A DNA stretch of 64,000 nt from Xanthomonas sacchari (GTDB lineage Bacteria; Pseudomonadota; Gammaproteobacteria; Xanthomonadales; Xanthomonadaceae), in NCBI RefSeq assembly GCF_040529065.1, contig NZ_CP132343.1:1550001-1614000 (forward strand), given 5' to 3'. The notes under the pieces were generated by a model that was not told the DNA's origin, did not search any database, and was given only the letters and a program-made list of their open reading frames with translations. Made by a program: the position numbers and the translations under genes. Positions 45,727 to 54,693 of the stretch are shown piece after piece (the first letter of the stretch is position 1; every line of letters begins with the position of its first letter).

Positions 45727-45754
45727 TTGCATCGATTCAAATTCGGCCTATAAC
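45727..45754 (+). promoter_or_regulatory. Candidate sigma-70 promoter of the TonB receptor gene
   Basis: TTGCAT (45727-45732) and TATAAC (45749-45754) are separated by 16 bp; the match to TTGACA/TATAAT is 4/6 and 5/6. It lies within the A/T-rich island and would give a 5' leader of about 120 nt before the GTG at 45882. Confidence 0.45.
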
Positions 45755-45881
45755 GCTGGCGTCACATATATGAACTTTTTGTTCGTGTATGCACCGCTTC
45801 GCGGACGGCCCGCGCGAGGCCAGGGGGCTAGGGCGGGCTCGACACATCTCGAACATCGATCGCTCCTGTGGGGGGAGACCA

Positions 45882-48866
45882 GTGAACAGAATCGCTTTCC
45901 GGCGTGGACTCATCGCCAGTTCCGTTGCGCTCGCCCTGTGGGCGCCCTCTGTCATGGCGCAATCCGCGCCCGATGACGCGGCCCCGCCCAGTGGTGCCGG
46001 CAAGGCCGACAAGCCGGTCGAACTCAAGGCGGTGACGGTCACCGGATCGCTGATCCCGCGCGTGGAGGTCGAAGGCCCTGCGCCGGTGGTCACCATCACC
46101 GGCGAAGAGATCAAGAAGCAGGGCTACACCACGCTGTGGGAATTCCTCGACTCGCTGCCGCAGGTGGGCCAGCAGGTGTCCGACCCGGCCTCGTGGGGCT
46201 CCAGTTCGGTCAATGCGCGCTCGGTGAACCTGCGCGGACTCGGCCCCGGGTTCAGCCTGCTGATGATCGACGGCCATCGCGTGGTCGACTACCCGCAGCC
46301 GCTCAACAAGCAGAGCAACTTCCAGAACTTCAACAACATCCCCACCGGGATGATCGATCACATCGAAGTGCTGGCCTCCGGCGCGTCGTCGATCTATGGC
46401 TCGGATGCGGTCGCCGGCGTGGTGAACGTGATCCTGAAGAAGGACTACCAGGGCAACCAGTTGCAGGTCACCCTGGGCGGTGCGACGCGCGGTGGCCGCG
46501 ACTACGGCGACATCAACTTCGTCGGTGGCCGCGCGGGCGACAACTGGCACGTGACCTACAACCTGGAGCACTCCAACCGCAGCGCGCTGTGGGGCATGGA
46601 CCGGCCCTACCAGGATTCCGTGGCCGACGCGGGCTACGGCGCCTGGGGGCCGGCCTCGCGCATGTTCGGCTACCAGTACGACGCCGCCGGCGCGATCGCC
46701 CTGTCGGCCACCGACGCCAACGGCCGCTACATCACGCCGCCCGCCGGCACCTGCGACAAGTTCACCAACTCGCGCCTGACCCAGTCGCACTCGGTGACCA
46801 CCAACGGCACCCAGGTCACCGGCGTCACCGACAACGGCTTCTACTGCGCGCAGCCGGCGCTGTTCCAGAACTGGGTGCTGACCCCGGGCAGCATCAGCAA
46901 CAGCGGCTATCTGGCGGGCGAGTACGACTTCCAGAACGGTCTGCAGTTCTACGGCTCGGCCGCGCTGTACCAGACCGTGGGCATCTCCAACACGCAGCTC
47001 AACGTGTTCAGCGCCGGCCCGTTCTACGACCAGACCACCGGGCAGACGGTCAACCAGGTGATCCGCCAGCTAACCCAGAAAGAGATCGGCGTCAGCGCCA
47101 ACACCTACGACCGCGAGCGCAACTGGAACCTGCAGGCCGGCCTGCGCGGCACCGTGTTCGACGGCCGTTTCAACTGGGACCTCAACCTCAACACCCAGAA
47201 GTACATCGTCCGCGAGGAGTTCACCGGCTACAACGCGCAGGCCACCAACAACTTCTTCCTCGGCCAGCAGCAGGGCACCACCGCCGACGGCCTGCCGATC
47301 TACGCGTTCAACTGGCAGCAGTTCTGGAACCCGATCACCCCGCAGCAGTACGACCAGTTCGCGGTGACCGGCGTGAACACCGCTTCGTCCTGGCTCGACC
47401 AGGCGCAACTGCGCGTCAACGGCGACCTGTTCACGCTGCCCTGGGCCGATCGGTCGGTGGGCTGGGCCGCGGTGTTCGAAGCCGCGCACAACGGCTTCAA
47501 GCTGTCGCCCGACCCGCGCGCGGCCGATCCGTCCACCTTCCAGAACCCGTTCGGCGCGTATCTCACCGGCGCCGGTACCCGGCAGCGCTTCTCGCTGGGC
47601 ACGGAGTTCCGCTTGCCGGTGCTGGACACGGTGACCTGGACGCTGTCCGGTCGCCTGGACAAGTACAACGACGCCAGCCGTGCCGACATCGCCCGTACCT
47701 GGGGCTCGGGCCTGGAGTGGCGTCCGTACGACGGTTTGCTGCTGCGCGGCAGCTACGGCACCAACTTCAAGGCGCCGGACATGCAGGCCATCTACCTGAC
47801 CGGTTCGACCTCGCCGGTGGGCTTCTATGCCGACCCGCTGCAGTGCGTGAACGCGATCAAGGCCGGGCAGAACAACAACACTTGGTGCAACAGCGTGCAG
47901 CGCCCGACCTCGCAGTACTACACGCTCTACACCAACGGCAGCCGCCTGCTGCTGCCGCAGACCGGACACTCCTGGACCTACGGCTTCGTCTGGCAGGTGC
48001 CGGGCGTGCAGGGGCTTTCGGTGTCGGCCGACTACTGGAACATGGGCGTGGACAACGCCATCCAGTACCTGGGCCAGGACACCGTGCTCGCCGACGAGGC
48101 CGGCTGCCTGACCGGCCTGAAGCCGAACGGCACCTCGGGCCTGTCGCCGTACACGGCGCACGTGGCCGGATCGGAGTACTGCCGGATGGTCACCCAGATG
48201 GTGACGCGCGACGCCAACGGCCAGATCGTGTCGGTGCAATCGGGCCCGATCAACGAAGCCTCGCTGTACGTCGCCGGCGTCGACGCGACGCTGGACTACA
48301 AGTTCCACACCGACGGCTACGGCGATTTCCGCGCCGGCATCAACTACACCAACAACCTGTCGTACAAGCAGCGCGTGCTGGCGTCGGATCCGTTGCAGAA
48401 CACCCGCTACCAAAACGTGGCCAGCCGCATGACCTGGATCGCCGACTGGACCAAGGGCCGTTGGAACGTGTCGATCTCCGGCGTGCGCAACGGCCGGATG
48501 CGCGCACCCAACTACGCCGGCTGCGACGTGCTGCCCAACGGCATCCAGCCCAGCATGGTCACCGTGTCCAATGGCGGCGAGACGATCTCCACCGGCGTGT
48601 GCCAGGTCACCCAGGACGGCAACCAGGTCACCGTGCAGGACACCACCTACCGCGGCCATGCGCCGGCGTGGATCACCTGGAACGGCTCGGTCGGCCTGCA
48701 GATCACCCCGGATCTGCATGCAAAGCTCGCCGTGTCGAACATCTTCGACAAGGTCGGTGCGATTCCGTACTACGCCGGCGGCTTCGAGTTCGTCACCACC
48801 GGGCAGACCGCGAGCGAGTACAACGGCCGGGAAATGTTCCTGACGCTGGACTACACGTTCAACTGA
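45882..48866 (+). CDS. TonB-dependent outer-membrane receptor
   Basis: A 994-residue receptor. The GTG start at 45882 follows GGGGGAGA and gives a signal peptide cleaved near SVMAQSA. The TonB box region (ELKAVTVTGS) is followed by the plug domain (~50-180; GEEIKKQGYTTLWEFLDSLP, GASSIYGSDAVAGVVNVILK) and a long 22-strand barrel. The last residues LDYTFN place Asn after the usual terminal Phe. Such receptors import siderophores, plant glycans or peptides; the adjacent secreted protease hints at peptide or protein-derived substrates, but this is inference. Confidence 0.93.
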   Translation: MNRIAFRRGLIASSVALALWAPSVMAQSAPDDAAPPSGAGKADKPVELKAVTVTGSLIPRVEVEGPAPVVTITGEEIKKQGYTTLWEFLDSLPQVGQQVSDPASWGSSSVNARSVNLRGLGPGFSLLMIDGHRVVDYPQPLNKQSNFQNFNNIPTGMIDHIEVLASGASSIYGSDAVAGVVNVILKKDYQGNQLQVTLGGATRGGRDYGDINFVGGRAGDNWHVTYNLEHSNRSALWGMDRPYQDSVADAGYGAWGPASRMFGYQYDAAGAIALSATDANGRYITPPAGTCDKFTNSRLTQSHSVTTNGTQVTGVTDNGFYCAQPALFQNWVLTPGSISNSGYLAGEYDFQNGLQFYGSAALYQTVGISNTQLNVFSAGPFYDQTTGQTVNQVIRQLTQKEIGVSANTYDRERNWNLQAGLRGTVFDGRFNWDLNLNTQKYIVREEFTGYNAQATNNFFLGQQQGTTADGLPIYAFNWQQFWNPITPQQYDQFAVTGVNTASSWLDQAQLRVNGDLFTLPWADRSVGWAAVFEAAHNGFKLSPDPRAADPSTFQNPFGAYLTGAGTRQRFSLGTEFRLPVLDTVTWTLSGRLDKYNDASRADIARTWGSGLEWRPYDGLLLRGSYGTNFKAPDMQAIYLTGSTSPVGFYADPLQCVNAIKAGQNNNTWCNSVQRPTSQYYTLYTNGSRLLLPQTGHSWTYGFVWQVPGVQGLSVSADYWNMGVDNAIQYLGQDTVLADEAGCLTGLKPNGTSGLSPYTAHVAGSEYCRMVTQMVTRDANGQIVSVQSGPINEASLYVAGVDATLDYKFHTDGYGDFRAGINYTNNLSYKQRVLASDPLQNTRYQNVASRMTWIADWTKGRWNVSISGVRNGRMRAPNYAGCDVLPNGIQPSMVTVSNGGETISTGVCQVTQDGNQVTVQDTTYRGHAPAWITWNGSVGLQITPDLHAKLAVSNIFDKVGAIPYYAGGFEFVTTGQTASEYNGREMFLTLDYTFN

Positions 48867-48881
48867 GCAACACGCCGACAG

Positions 48882-48922
48882 GCCGGCGGGTTTCGTGGAA
48901 GCGAAGCCCGCCGGCTTTTTTT
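48882..48922 (+). terminator. Rho-independent terminator of the TonB receptor gene
   Basis: GCCGGCGGGTTTCG and CGAAGCCCGCCGGC form a 14-base imperfect stem, followed by TTTTTTT, 16 bp after the stop. Confidence 0.92.
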
Positions 48923-49017
48923 ATGCCCGCGCGAGGCGGTGCGTTCCAGATGCAACATCGCCCCTCCCGCTTGCGCAGGAGAGGCGATGGACGCGTTACC
49001 GCGAGCGCGGGCTGCGC

Positions 49018-50691
49018 TCAGCGCCGGCTCGACGGCACGAACTTGTACAGCTTGTTGACCCCGGTGCCGAAGTTGAAGCGGCTATAGCCGGCACCCCAGT
49101 ACACCGCACCATCGACGATCGCCGGTGCGCTGGACACCGAACCGCCGGCGTCGAAGCTCCACAGCGTGGCACCGGTCTTGGCATCGAGCACGGTCATCGC
49201 GCCGGACATCGAGCCGGCATAGACCAGGCCCGGCGACGACGCCAGCGGGCCGCGGCCGCCGGCGCCGAACGCGGTCTGCACCGGATCGGTCCCCGGCACC
49301 TTGACCTGCCACAGGATCTTGCCGCTGGCCGCATCCAGCGCGGCCCAGGAGCCGGCGTTCCAGGTTTCGGTGTTGCCCGGCGCCAGCGTGTACGGCGTGT
49401 GCTCGTTGTTGTTGATGGCCACGTACACGCGACCGGAGAACGGATCCACCGACGAGCCCCATTCGATGCCGCCGGCGGTGCCGCCCGGGCCGACCTGGGT
49501 CGACCACACGGTCTGCCCGGTATCGGCGTCGAACGCCCAGTACACGCCGCTCTTCTGGCCGGCACCGACCAGCGCCTGCGGCTTGCCGTTGCGGATCGCC
49601 GTGAACAGGTTGGCGCCGCCGCCGCTGAAGTCGTAGTCCGGTCCCTGCGGGTCCTGGCACAGGCCATTGGTCGGCGCGACCAGGCACGACAGCGACCATG
49701 CGTCGGCGCCCTGCAGGCGGCGCGTCCACACCGGCTTGCCGCTGCGCATGTCCAGCGCCAGCACCGAATCGACGTAGTTGTCCGGCGCCATGCAGGCCAG
49801 TTGCGCGGTCTTGTCGCCGTTGGCGTTCTTGACGCAGCTGGCCACCTCGGTCGGCACCGAGTAGTTGTTGCCGGTGGTGGCGTAGACGCGCTGACGCAGC
49901 GGATCGATCGCCAGCGTGCCCCACACCGATGCACCGGTGTAGCCCTCCGGCGCGGTGCGGAAGCTCCACAGCAGCTTGCCGGTCTTCAGGTCGAGTGCGG
50001 CGACACTGCCGCGAAAGGTGTACTTGTAGCCGGCGCTCAGCCCGCCCCAGTCGCCCGAGGACACGCCGACATACACGCGGTCGCCGTAGATCACCGGCGA
50101 GGCGGTGATGCGCGCCTGCGGGTTGGATTCGACCAGGGTCTTCCACAGCAGCTTGCCGGTGGTCTTGTCGATCGCCAGCACGGTGCCGCTGGCCTGGTCG
50201 CCGACCAGCACGCTGTCGCGCGCGATCGCCGGGCTGTTGCGCGACAGCGAGCCGGCGATGCCGGTGTAGTCGGCCAGCTTCACCTGCCACACCGCCTTGC
50301 CCAGGTCGGTGTCGATGCGATACAGCTGGCCGCCCCAGTCCGGCACGTACAGCGCCGTGCCCTGCACGGTCGGCGTGGCCGAGACGTCGCCTTGCGTGGT
50401 GAAGGTCCACGCGGTCTTCAGGCGCGCCGCGTTGAACGGGGTGATCTGCCATTCGCCGGGCGCGAAGCGGGTGTTGAGGAAGCCGCCGCCGGCACTGTCC
50501 CAGAGGCTGTGCGTGGCGAACGGCGTGCCGCCGGAAAAGGCGCTGCGCCATTGCGCGCTTGCGGCGCTGGTATCGGTCGCTGCCGCTGCGGTGCCTGCGG
50601 ACTGCGCCATCGCCACTGCGCTGAACATCAAGCCGGGAATCAACGCCAGCCGCAGGCGGGAGAGGTTCTGGTGTGCATCACGCGTTTTCAT
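49018..50691 (-). CDS. Exported PQQ-like beta-propeller protein (polyvinyl-alcohol-dehydrogenase-like)
   Basis: A 557-residue protein with a Sec signal peptide ending in SAVAMAQ (~30). It has at least six propeller blades with the quinoprotein pattern (SATPTVQGTALYVPDWGGQL, GTVLAIDKTTGKLLWKT, GVYWAFDADTGQTVW, MTVLDAKTGATLWSF). The overall order resembles periplasmic PVA dehydrogenases, but there is no cytochrome c CXXCH motif. Whether it binds PQQ is uncertain; it may be a non-catalytic propeller. It ends convergently with the TonB receptor. Confidence 0.84.
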   Translation of the reverse strand: MKTRDAHQNLSRLRLALIPGLMFSAVAMAQSAGTAAAATDTSAASAQWRSAFSGGTPFATHSLWDSAGGGFLNTRFAPGEWQITPFNAARLKTAWTFTTQGDVSATPTVQGTALYVPDWGGQLYRIDTDLGKAVWQVKLADYTGIAGSLSRNSPAIARDSVLVGDQASGTVLAIDKTTGKLLWKTLVESNPQARITASPVIYGDRVYVGVSSGDWGGLSAGYKYTFRGSVAALDLKTGKLLWSFRTAPEGYTGASVWGTLAIDPLRQRVYATTGNNYSVPTEVASCVKNANGDKTAQLACMAPDNYVDSVLALDMRSGKPVWTRRLQGADAWSLSCLVAPTNGLCQDPQGPDYDFSGGGANLFTAIRNGKPQALVGAGQKSGVYWAFDADTGQTVWSTQVGPGGTAGGIEWGSSVDPFSGRVYVAINNNEHTPYTLAPGNTETWNAGSWAALDAASGKILWQVKVPGTDPVQTAFGAGGRGPLASSPGLVYAGSMSGAMTVLDAKTGATLWSFDAGGSVSSAPAIVDGAVYWGAGYSRFNFGTGVNKLYKFVPSSRR

Positions 50692-51122
50692 GGATGTCCT
50701 TCGGGCTTGGGAGTGAGGATCCCCCCGTCACGTCCGCGGCCATCCTAGAAGTGGAAATCCTTGTGTGTCATGTACTTACGAAAAAGTTAGGGCGGTCGCA
50801 AAAGGTTGCGGTGATAGCGAAAAACGATGGCGACGGCATCGCGCTGTCATCGCCGCGGCACGCGCGTGACGCATGTCGGTGCACGGTGCGATGGCGGTCG
50901 CAGCCCTGCGTTGCAAGGCATCGACCGTGCGCCACGATGCACATGGCGACGGAGCCCAGCGATATGCGCCATCGATGCTGCCGGCGATCGCCGTAGCGTG
51001 AGCACCGGCTGAATCGCCTGCGATACGACGCAGTCGCGGCGGCGCTGCGGCAGCGCCGCATGGGCAATCCGGACGGTTGGTTACACTGTGCGATCACTGT
51101 TGTCCGCACAAGGAATGCCTCG
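50692..51122. other. Divergent intergenic region, 431 bp
   Basis: The upstream region of the PQQ-like gene and the SGNH hydrolase gene. It contains an A/T-richer stretch (50757-50830) likely holding promoters and a GC hairpin GGCGCTGC/GCAGCGCC near 51036. No gene or family repeat seen. Confidence 0.45.
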
Positions 51123-51929
51123 ATGAAATGCCCCTCGCTGTTGTCCCTCGCCATCGCGCTGTGCGCCACTGCTTCCGGCGCCGTGCAGGCGGCAACGCCC
51201 ACGTCCACCGCGGCGCTGGAGGGCAAGGTCGATGCGCTGTACACGCGTGCGCCGGACACGCTCAAGCCCGACGAAGTGAAGGCGATGCAGCAGCGGCTGC
51301 TGGACTGGGCGCAACTGCAGCGCTATCGCGCCGACAACGCCGCGCTGCCGGCGCCGGCAGCGGACGCGCCGCGCGTGGTGTTCTACGGCGATTCCATCAC
51401 CGACGCCTGGGGCCGCCGCGAAGGCACCACGTTCTTCCCCGGCAAGTCCGCCTACGTCAATCGCGGCATTTCCGGGCAGACCACGGCGCAGATGCTGGTG
51501 CGCTTCCGCCAGGACGTGATCGACCTGAAGCCGGCGGTGGTGGTGATCCTGGCCGGCACCAACGACCTGGCCGGCAACACCGGGCTGTCCACGCTGGAGA
51601 TGATCGAGGACAACTTGCGCTCGATGACCGAACTGGCCCAGGCCCACCACATCAAGGCGGTACTGGCCTCTGTGCTGCCGGTGACCGACTATCCGTGGCG
51701 GCCGGGCCTGCAGCCGGCGCAGAAGGTGCGTGCGCTCAATGCCTGGATGCAGCAGTACGCGCAGCAGCAGGGCGCGGTGTATCTGGACTACTACAGCAAG
51801 CTGAGCAACCGCGACGGCGGCATGGACAAGACCGTGGCCATCGACGGCGTGCACCCCAACAACGCCGGCTATGCGGTGATGGCGCCGCTGGCCGAGCAGG
51901 CCATCCAGCGCGCGCTGGCAAAGCCCTGA
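51123..51929 (+). CDS. Secreted SGNH/GDSL-family hydrolase
   Basis: A 268-residue protein with a signal peptide ending at VQAAT (~24). The SGNH blocks are all present: nucleophile S91 in FYGDSITD, Gly in NRGISGQT, Asn in ILAGTNDLAG and the D241/H244 pair in IDGVHPNNAGY. Such enzymes are esterases or lipases, in Xanthomonas often acting on plant polysaccharide acetyl groups; the substrate is not determined. The start is the ATG at 51123. Confidence 0.9.
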   Translation: MKCPSLLSLAIALCATASGAVQAATPTSTAALEGKVDALYTRAPDTLKPDEVKAMQQRLLDWAQLQRYRADNAALPAPAADAPRVVFYGDSITDAWGRREGTTFFPGKSAYVNRGISGQTTAQMLVRFRQDVIDLKPAVVVILAGTNDLAGNTGLSTLEMIEDNLRSMTELAQAHHIKAVLASVLPVTDYPWRPGLQPAQKVRALNAWMQQYAQQQGAVYLDYYSKLSNRDGGMDKTVAIDGVHPNNAGYAVMAPLAEQAIQRALAKP

Positions 51930-51945
51930 GCACGCACGCTCCTGG

Positions 51946-51968
51946 CCCCTCTCCCCCCGGGAGAGGGG
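51946..51968. terminator. Hairpin and partial repeat between convergent genes
   Basis: CCCCTCTCCC and GGGAGAGGGG form a ten-base stem with a CCC loop, followed by TTGGGGTGAGGGTACG. It is the reverse complement of the end of the 143-bp repeat found three times at 24.2-24.7 kb, and lies between the SGNH and pseudouridine-synthase genes. Confidence 0.7.
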
Positions 51969-52026
51969 TTGGGGTGAGGGTACGACCGCCGGAAACAATG
52001 ATCTTCGCCGCAGCGCCCGTCGCCCC

Positions 52027-52737
52027 TCAGAACCGCTCCCCCTCCGGCAAATAGCGCCACTCGCCCGGCGCCAGCTTGCCCAGCGAAATCCGGCCGATGC
52101 GCAGGCGGCGCAGTCCGCTCACCTGCAGTCCGACCTGCGCGCACATGTCGTGCAACTGGCCCGGCTGCACGTGCTTGATCGCAAAGCGCAGGCGCTGTTC
52201 GCTCTGCCAGCTGACCTTGCACGGCGGCAGCGTGCGCTGGCCATGGCGCAGGCCGTGCGCGAGCCGGTGCAGGCCATAGGGCTGCAAGGTGCCGCTGACC
52301 TCCACCACGAATTCCTGCTCCAGCGTGGCCGCGTCCTCGCTCAGCCGCCGCAGCACGCGGCGGTCCTGGCTCAGCACCAGCAATCCGCTGGCCTCGCTCT
52401 CCAATGGCAGCGGCAGGCTCAGGCGCAGGAAATGGCGCTTGAGCACACGCATGTCGCTGGCATCCAGCGCGCTGCGGGTGCCGGGCGTCGCCAGCGCGAG
52501 CGCGTCTTCGGCGCGCATCCCGGCCGGCTTGTGCAGCAGCAGCGTGACCGGCTGCGCCGGGCCGAGTTGCGCGTCGGGCGCCAGCGTCACCTGCTGGGTG
52601 GTGATCGGCGTCTGCGGTTCCTCGACCACCACCCCGTCCACGCTGACCCAGCCGCCCTCGATGTACTGCTGCGCCTCGCCGCGCGAACACGGCAGCAGGG
52701 CGGCGAGATGCTTGTCGAGACGGACGGGGCTGGACAT
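52027..52737 (-). CDS. RsuA-family pseudouridine synthase with altered catalytic residue
   Basis: A 236-residue protein. An N-terminal S4 RNA-binding domain (~5-50, RLDKHLAALLPCSRGEAQQY) precedes a pseudouridine synthase domain (~65-230) starting with LLLHKPAG. The family active-site motif RLDxxTSGL reads PLESEASGLLVL here, so the catalytic Asp is replaced by Glu (E113). The remainder (SEDAATLEQEFVVEV) is family-like. It could therefore be a slow enzyme or an RNA-binding protein without synthase activity. The start at 52737 matches the family N-terminus. Confidence 0.85.
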   Translation of the reverse strand: MSSPVRLDKHLAALLPCSRGEAQQYIEGGWVSVDGVVVEEPQTPITTQQVTLAPDAQLGPAQPVTLLLHKPAGMRAEDALALATPGTRSALDASDMRVLKRHFLRLSLPLPLESEASGLLVLSQDRRVLRRLSEDAATLEQEFVVEVSGTLQPYGLHRLAHGLRHGQRTLPPCKVSWQSEQRLRFAIKHVQPGQLHDMCAQVGLQVSGLRRLRIGRISLGKLAPGEWRYLPEGERF

Positions 52738-52805
52738 CGGCAGTACGCGATCGGTCGGGGGCGCAGTGTACGGGCGTCGCGGGGGCGCTGCCACGCAGCG
52801 GCGTC

Positions 52806-53303
52806 TCAGTGCTCGCCCAGTTCCAACTGGGTCAGGTACAGGCGCAGGTCGAACTCCAACTGGTGGTAGTCCGGCGTCATGTGCGCGCACAGCTGGTAGA
52901 AGGCCTTGTTGTGCGCGCTTTCCTTCAGATGCGCCAGTTCGTGGGCGACGATCATCGGCAGGAACGCCGCCGGCGCATCGCGGAACACGCCGGCGATGCG
53001 GATCTCGCGGCTGGCCTTGAGCTTGCCGCCCTGTACCCGCGACACCGTGGTGTGGGTGCCCAGCGCGTGCTTCACCGCCTGCAGGCGGTTGTCGTAGATC
53101 ACCTTGTGCAGCGGCTCGGCGCTGCGCATGCAACGGTCCTTGAGCGCCTGCGTGTAGTCGTACAACTGGCGATCGGTGCGGACCGTGTTGGCCTCGGGGT
53201 AGCGTCTGCGCAGCCAGTCGCCCAGGCGCTGGCGCGCGATCATCTCGCGGACTTGGTCCAGGACATGGGGCGGGTAGCCTACGAGATAGCGCAGGGTCTC
53301 CAT
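52806..53303 (-). CDS. YgjP/SprT-like zinc metallopeptidase
   Basis: A 165-residue protein with the zinc-binding motif VAHELAHLKESAHNKAFY (HELAH) in a DUF45/M48-type fold, and the conserved ASREIRIAGVFRDAP strand. No signal peptide or membrane segment is seen, so it is cytoplasmic. The family is widespread; substrates are not established. It is transcribed in the same direction as the pseudouridine synthase gene 68 bp downstream. Confidence 0.87.
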   Translation of the reverse strand: METLRYLVGYPPHVLDQVREMIARQRLGDWLRRRYPEANTVRTDRQLYDYTQALKDRCMRSAEPLHKVIYDNRLQAVKHALGTHTTVSRVQGGKLKASREIRIAGVFRDAPAAFLPMIVAHELAHLKESAHNKAFYQLCAHMTPDYHQLEFDLRLYLTQLELGEH

Positions 53304-53419
53304 GCCGCCACCTTAGCGTGCCGCGTGCGTCAGGGCATCCGACACCCGTGCCTTCGCGGGCGGCTGCCGGCGCTGCGGGTATCATGCGGCTCCCGAATCC
53401 GAGTCCGTGGACGCTTCCG

Positions 53420-53953
53420 ATGCGCAACCCCCTGCAGGAGCAACTGCTCAAGGCCGGCCTGGTGAAGAAGAGCCAGGTGGCGCAGGTCGCGCGCGAGCAG
53501 GCCAAGGCGCGCCAGGGCAAGACCCCGCCGCCGCCCAGCGCCGAGCAGCGCGAGAGCGAGCGGTTGCGGCAGGAGCGGGTGGAGCGCGACCGCGCCCTGT
53601 CCGCCGAACGCAACGCGCAGGCGCGTGCGCAGGAGCAGCGCGCGCAGGCGCGGCAACTGGTCGAAAACCACAAGCTCAAGGCCGACGGCGAGATCGACTA
53701 CCACTTCACCGATGCCGGCAAGATCCAGCGGCTGCGCGTGGATGCAGCGCTGCGCACGCAACTGATCGCCGGCAGCGTGGCGATCGCGCGGCTGGATGCC
53801 GGCTACGTGCCAGTGCCGCGCGCAGTGGTGGAAAAGATCGTCGCCCGCGATCCTGCGACCATCGTGTTCGATGCGCTGGCGGCGACGCCGGCCAGCGGCG
53901 AGGACGATCCCTACTACAGCCAGTTCAAGGTGCCGGACGATCTGATCTGGTGA
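53420..53953 (+). CDS. DUF2058 protein (YaiL-like)
   Basis: A 177-residue protein. The N-terminus MRNPLQEQLLKAGLVKKSQV is characteristic of DUF2058, followed by a long charged helix (~25-90, Arg/Glu/Ala-rich) and a C-terminal globular part (LKADGEIDYHFTDAGKIQRL to DPYYSQFKVPDDLIW). YaiL has been linked to nucleoprotein or polysulfide-related roles without a firm function. The ATG at 53420 is fixed by the family start. Confidence 0.9.
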   Translation: MRNPLQEQLLKAGLVKKSQVAQVAREQAKARQGKTPPPPSAEQRESERLRQERVERDRALSAERNAQARAQEQRAQARQLVENHKLKADGEIDYHFTDAGKIQRLRVDAALRTQLIAGSVAIARLDAGYVPVPRAVVEKIVARDPATIVFDALAATPASGEDDPYYSQFKVPDDLIW

Positions 53954-54060
53954 TTGCGGCGCGGCGCCGCATGAACGTCTCGGCTAGGTGAAGCCTGCGT
54001 GCATTGCATTTGCCGGTGCCGGCCGCATCATCCAGGCAAGGCAACAGTGCGGAGACGACC

Positions 54061-54327
54061 ATGGCCACTGGGTGGGCAGGCGACGGCGCGGTGCAGGACC
54101 AGATCGATGCGACCGTCGAGGATGCGATCAAGCGGGCGCGCAGCCAACTCCCGCAGGGCCCGGGGCTGAGCCACTGCGAGGACTGCGATGCGCCGATTCC
54201 CGAGGCGCGGCGCAAGGCGGTGCCGGGCGTGCGTCTGTGCGTGGCCTGCCAGGACGCGCAGGACCGCGCACAGCATGAGCACAGCGGCTACAACCGCCGC
54301 GGCAGCAAGGACAGCCAGCTGCGTTGA
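54061..54327 (+). CDS. DksA/TraR-type C4 zinc finger protein (YbiI-like)
   Basis: An 88-residue protein. The DksA-type zinc finger is CEDCDAPIPEARRKAVPG...CVAC (four Cys), as in short TraR/YbiI proteins that lack the long DksA coiled coil. It may bind RNA polymerase secondary channel, like TraR; this is inference. The ATG at 54061 gives MATGWAGDGAVQDQI. Confidence 0.88.
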   Translation: MATGWAGDGAVQDQIDATVEDAIKRARSQLPQGPGLSHCEDCDAPIPEARRKAVPGVRLCVACQDAQDRAQHEHSGYNRRGSKDSQLR

Positions 54328-54349
54328 TGCTCCAGCCGGCGCGGTCGGG

Positions 54350-54595
54350 TCAAGGCTTGGGCTGCGCGTGCAGCGCGATGTTGAGCTGATCGACCACGAT
54401 CGCCCAATCGGCGTCTTCCAGGCGTTCCTCGCGCAGCAACTGCGCCTGCGCTGGCGTCCAGAACGGTGCTTCTTCTAGGCGCATGTCATCGGGCAGCGGC
54501 GCGTGCCGGGCGATGAACTGGCGGATCTCGCTTTCGCTGTTGGGCAGGCCGAGCTGGGCGAAAAGGTCGGCGAACGGGGGGATGACGGGTTCCAT
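54350..54595 (-). CDS. DUF2789 family protein
   Basis: An 81-residue protein. MEPVIPPFADLFAQLGLPNS and the internal PLPDDMRLEEAPFWTPAQAQ correspond to the DUF2789 pattern (short helical protein). It is acidic, with no membrane segment. The function is unknown. It ends convergently with the zinc-finger gene, 22 bp away. Confidence 0.82.
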   Translation of the reverse strand: MEPVIPPFADLFAQLGLPNSESEIRQFIARHAPLPDDMRLEEAPFWTPAQAQLLREERLEDADWAIVVDQLNIALHAQPKP

Positions 54596-54693
54596 GCAGT
54601 ACCTGGTCGGGAAGAGAGGAGCGCCGCACGAGGCGGCTGGCGTCGACCATAGCGGCTGCGCCATGTGCATGGCGTCAGCGTCGGCGTCGAGGC

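Noticed and set aside
48867-49017. Possible small gene after the TonB receptor
   Set aside because: The stretch is a clear terminator followed by short GC-rich DNA between convergent genes; no start or domain is seen.
46136-49087. Alternative-frame open stretch of 983 codons inside the TonB receptor gene
   Set aside because: Lies in another frame of a gene with full-length domain support; the translation is Arg/Pro/Gly-rich low complexity.
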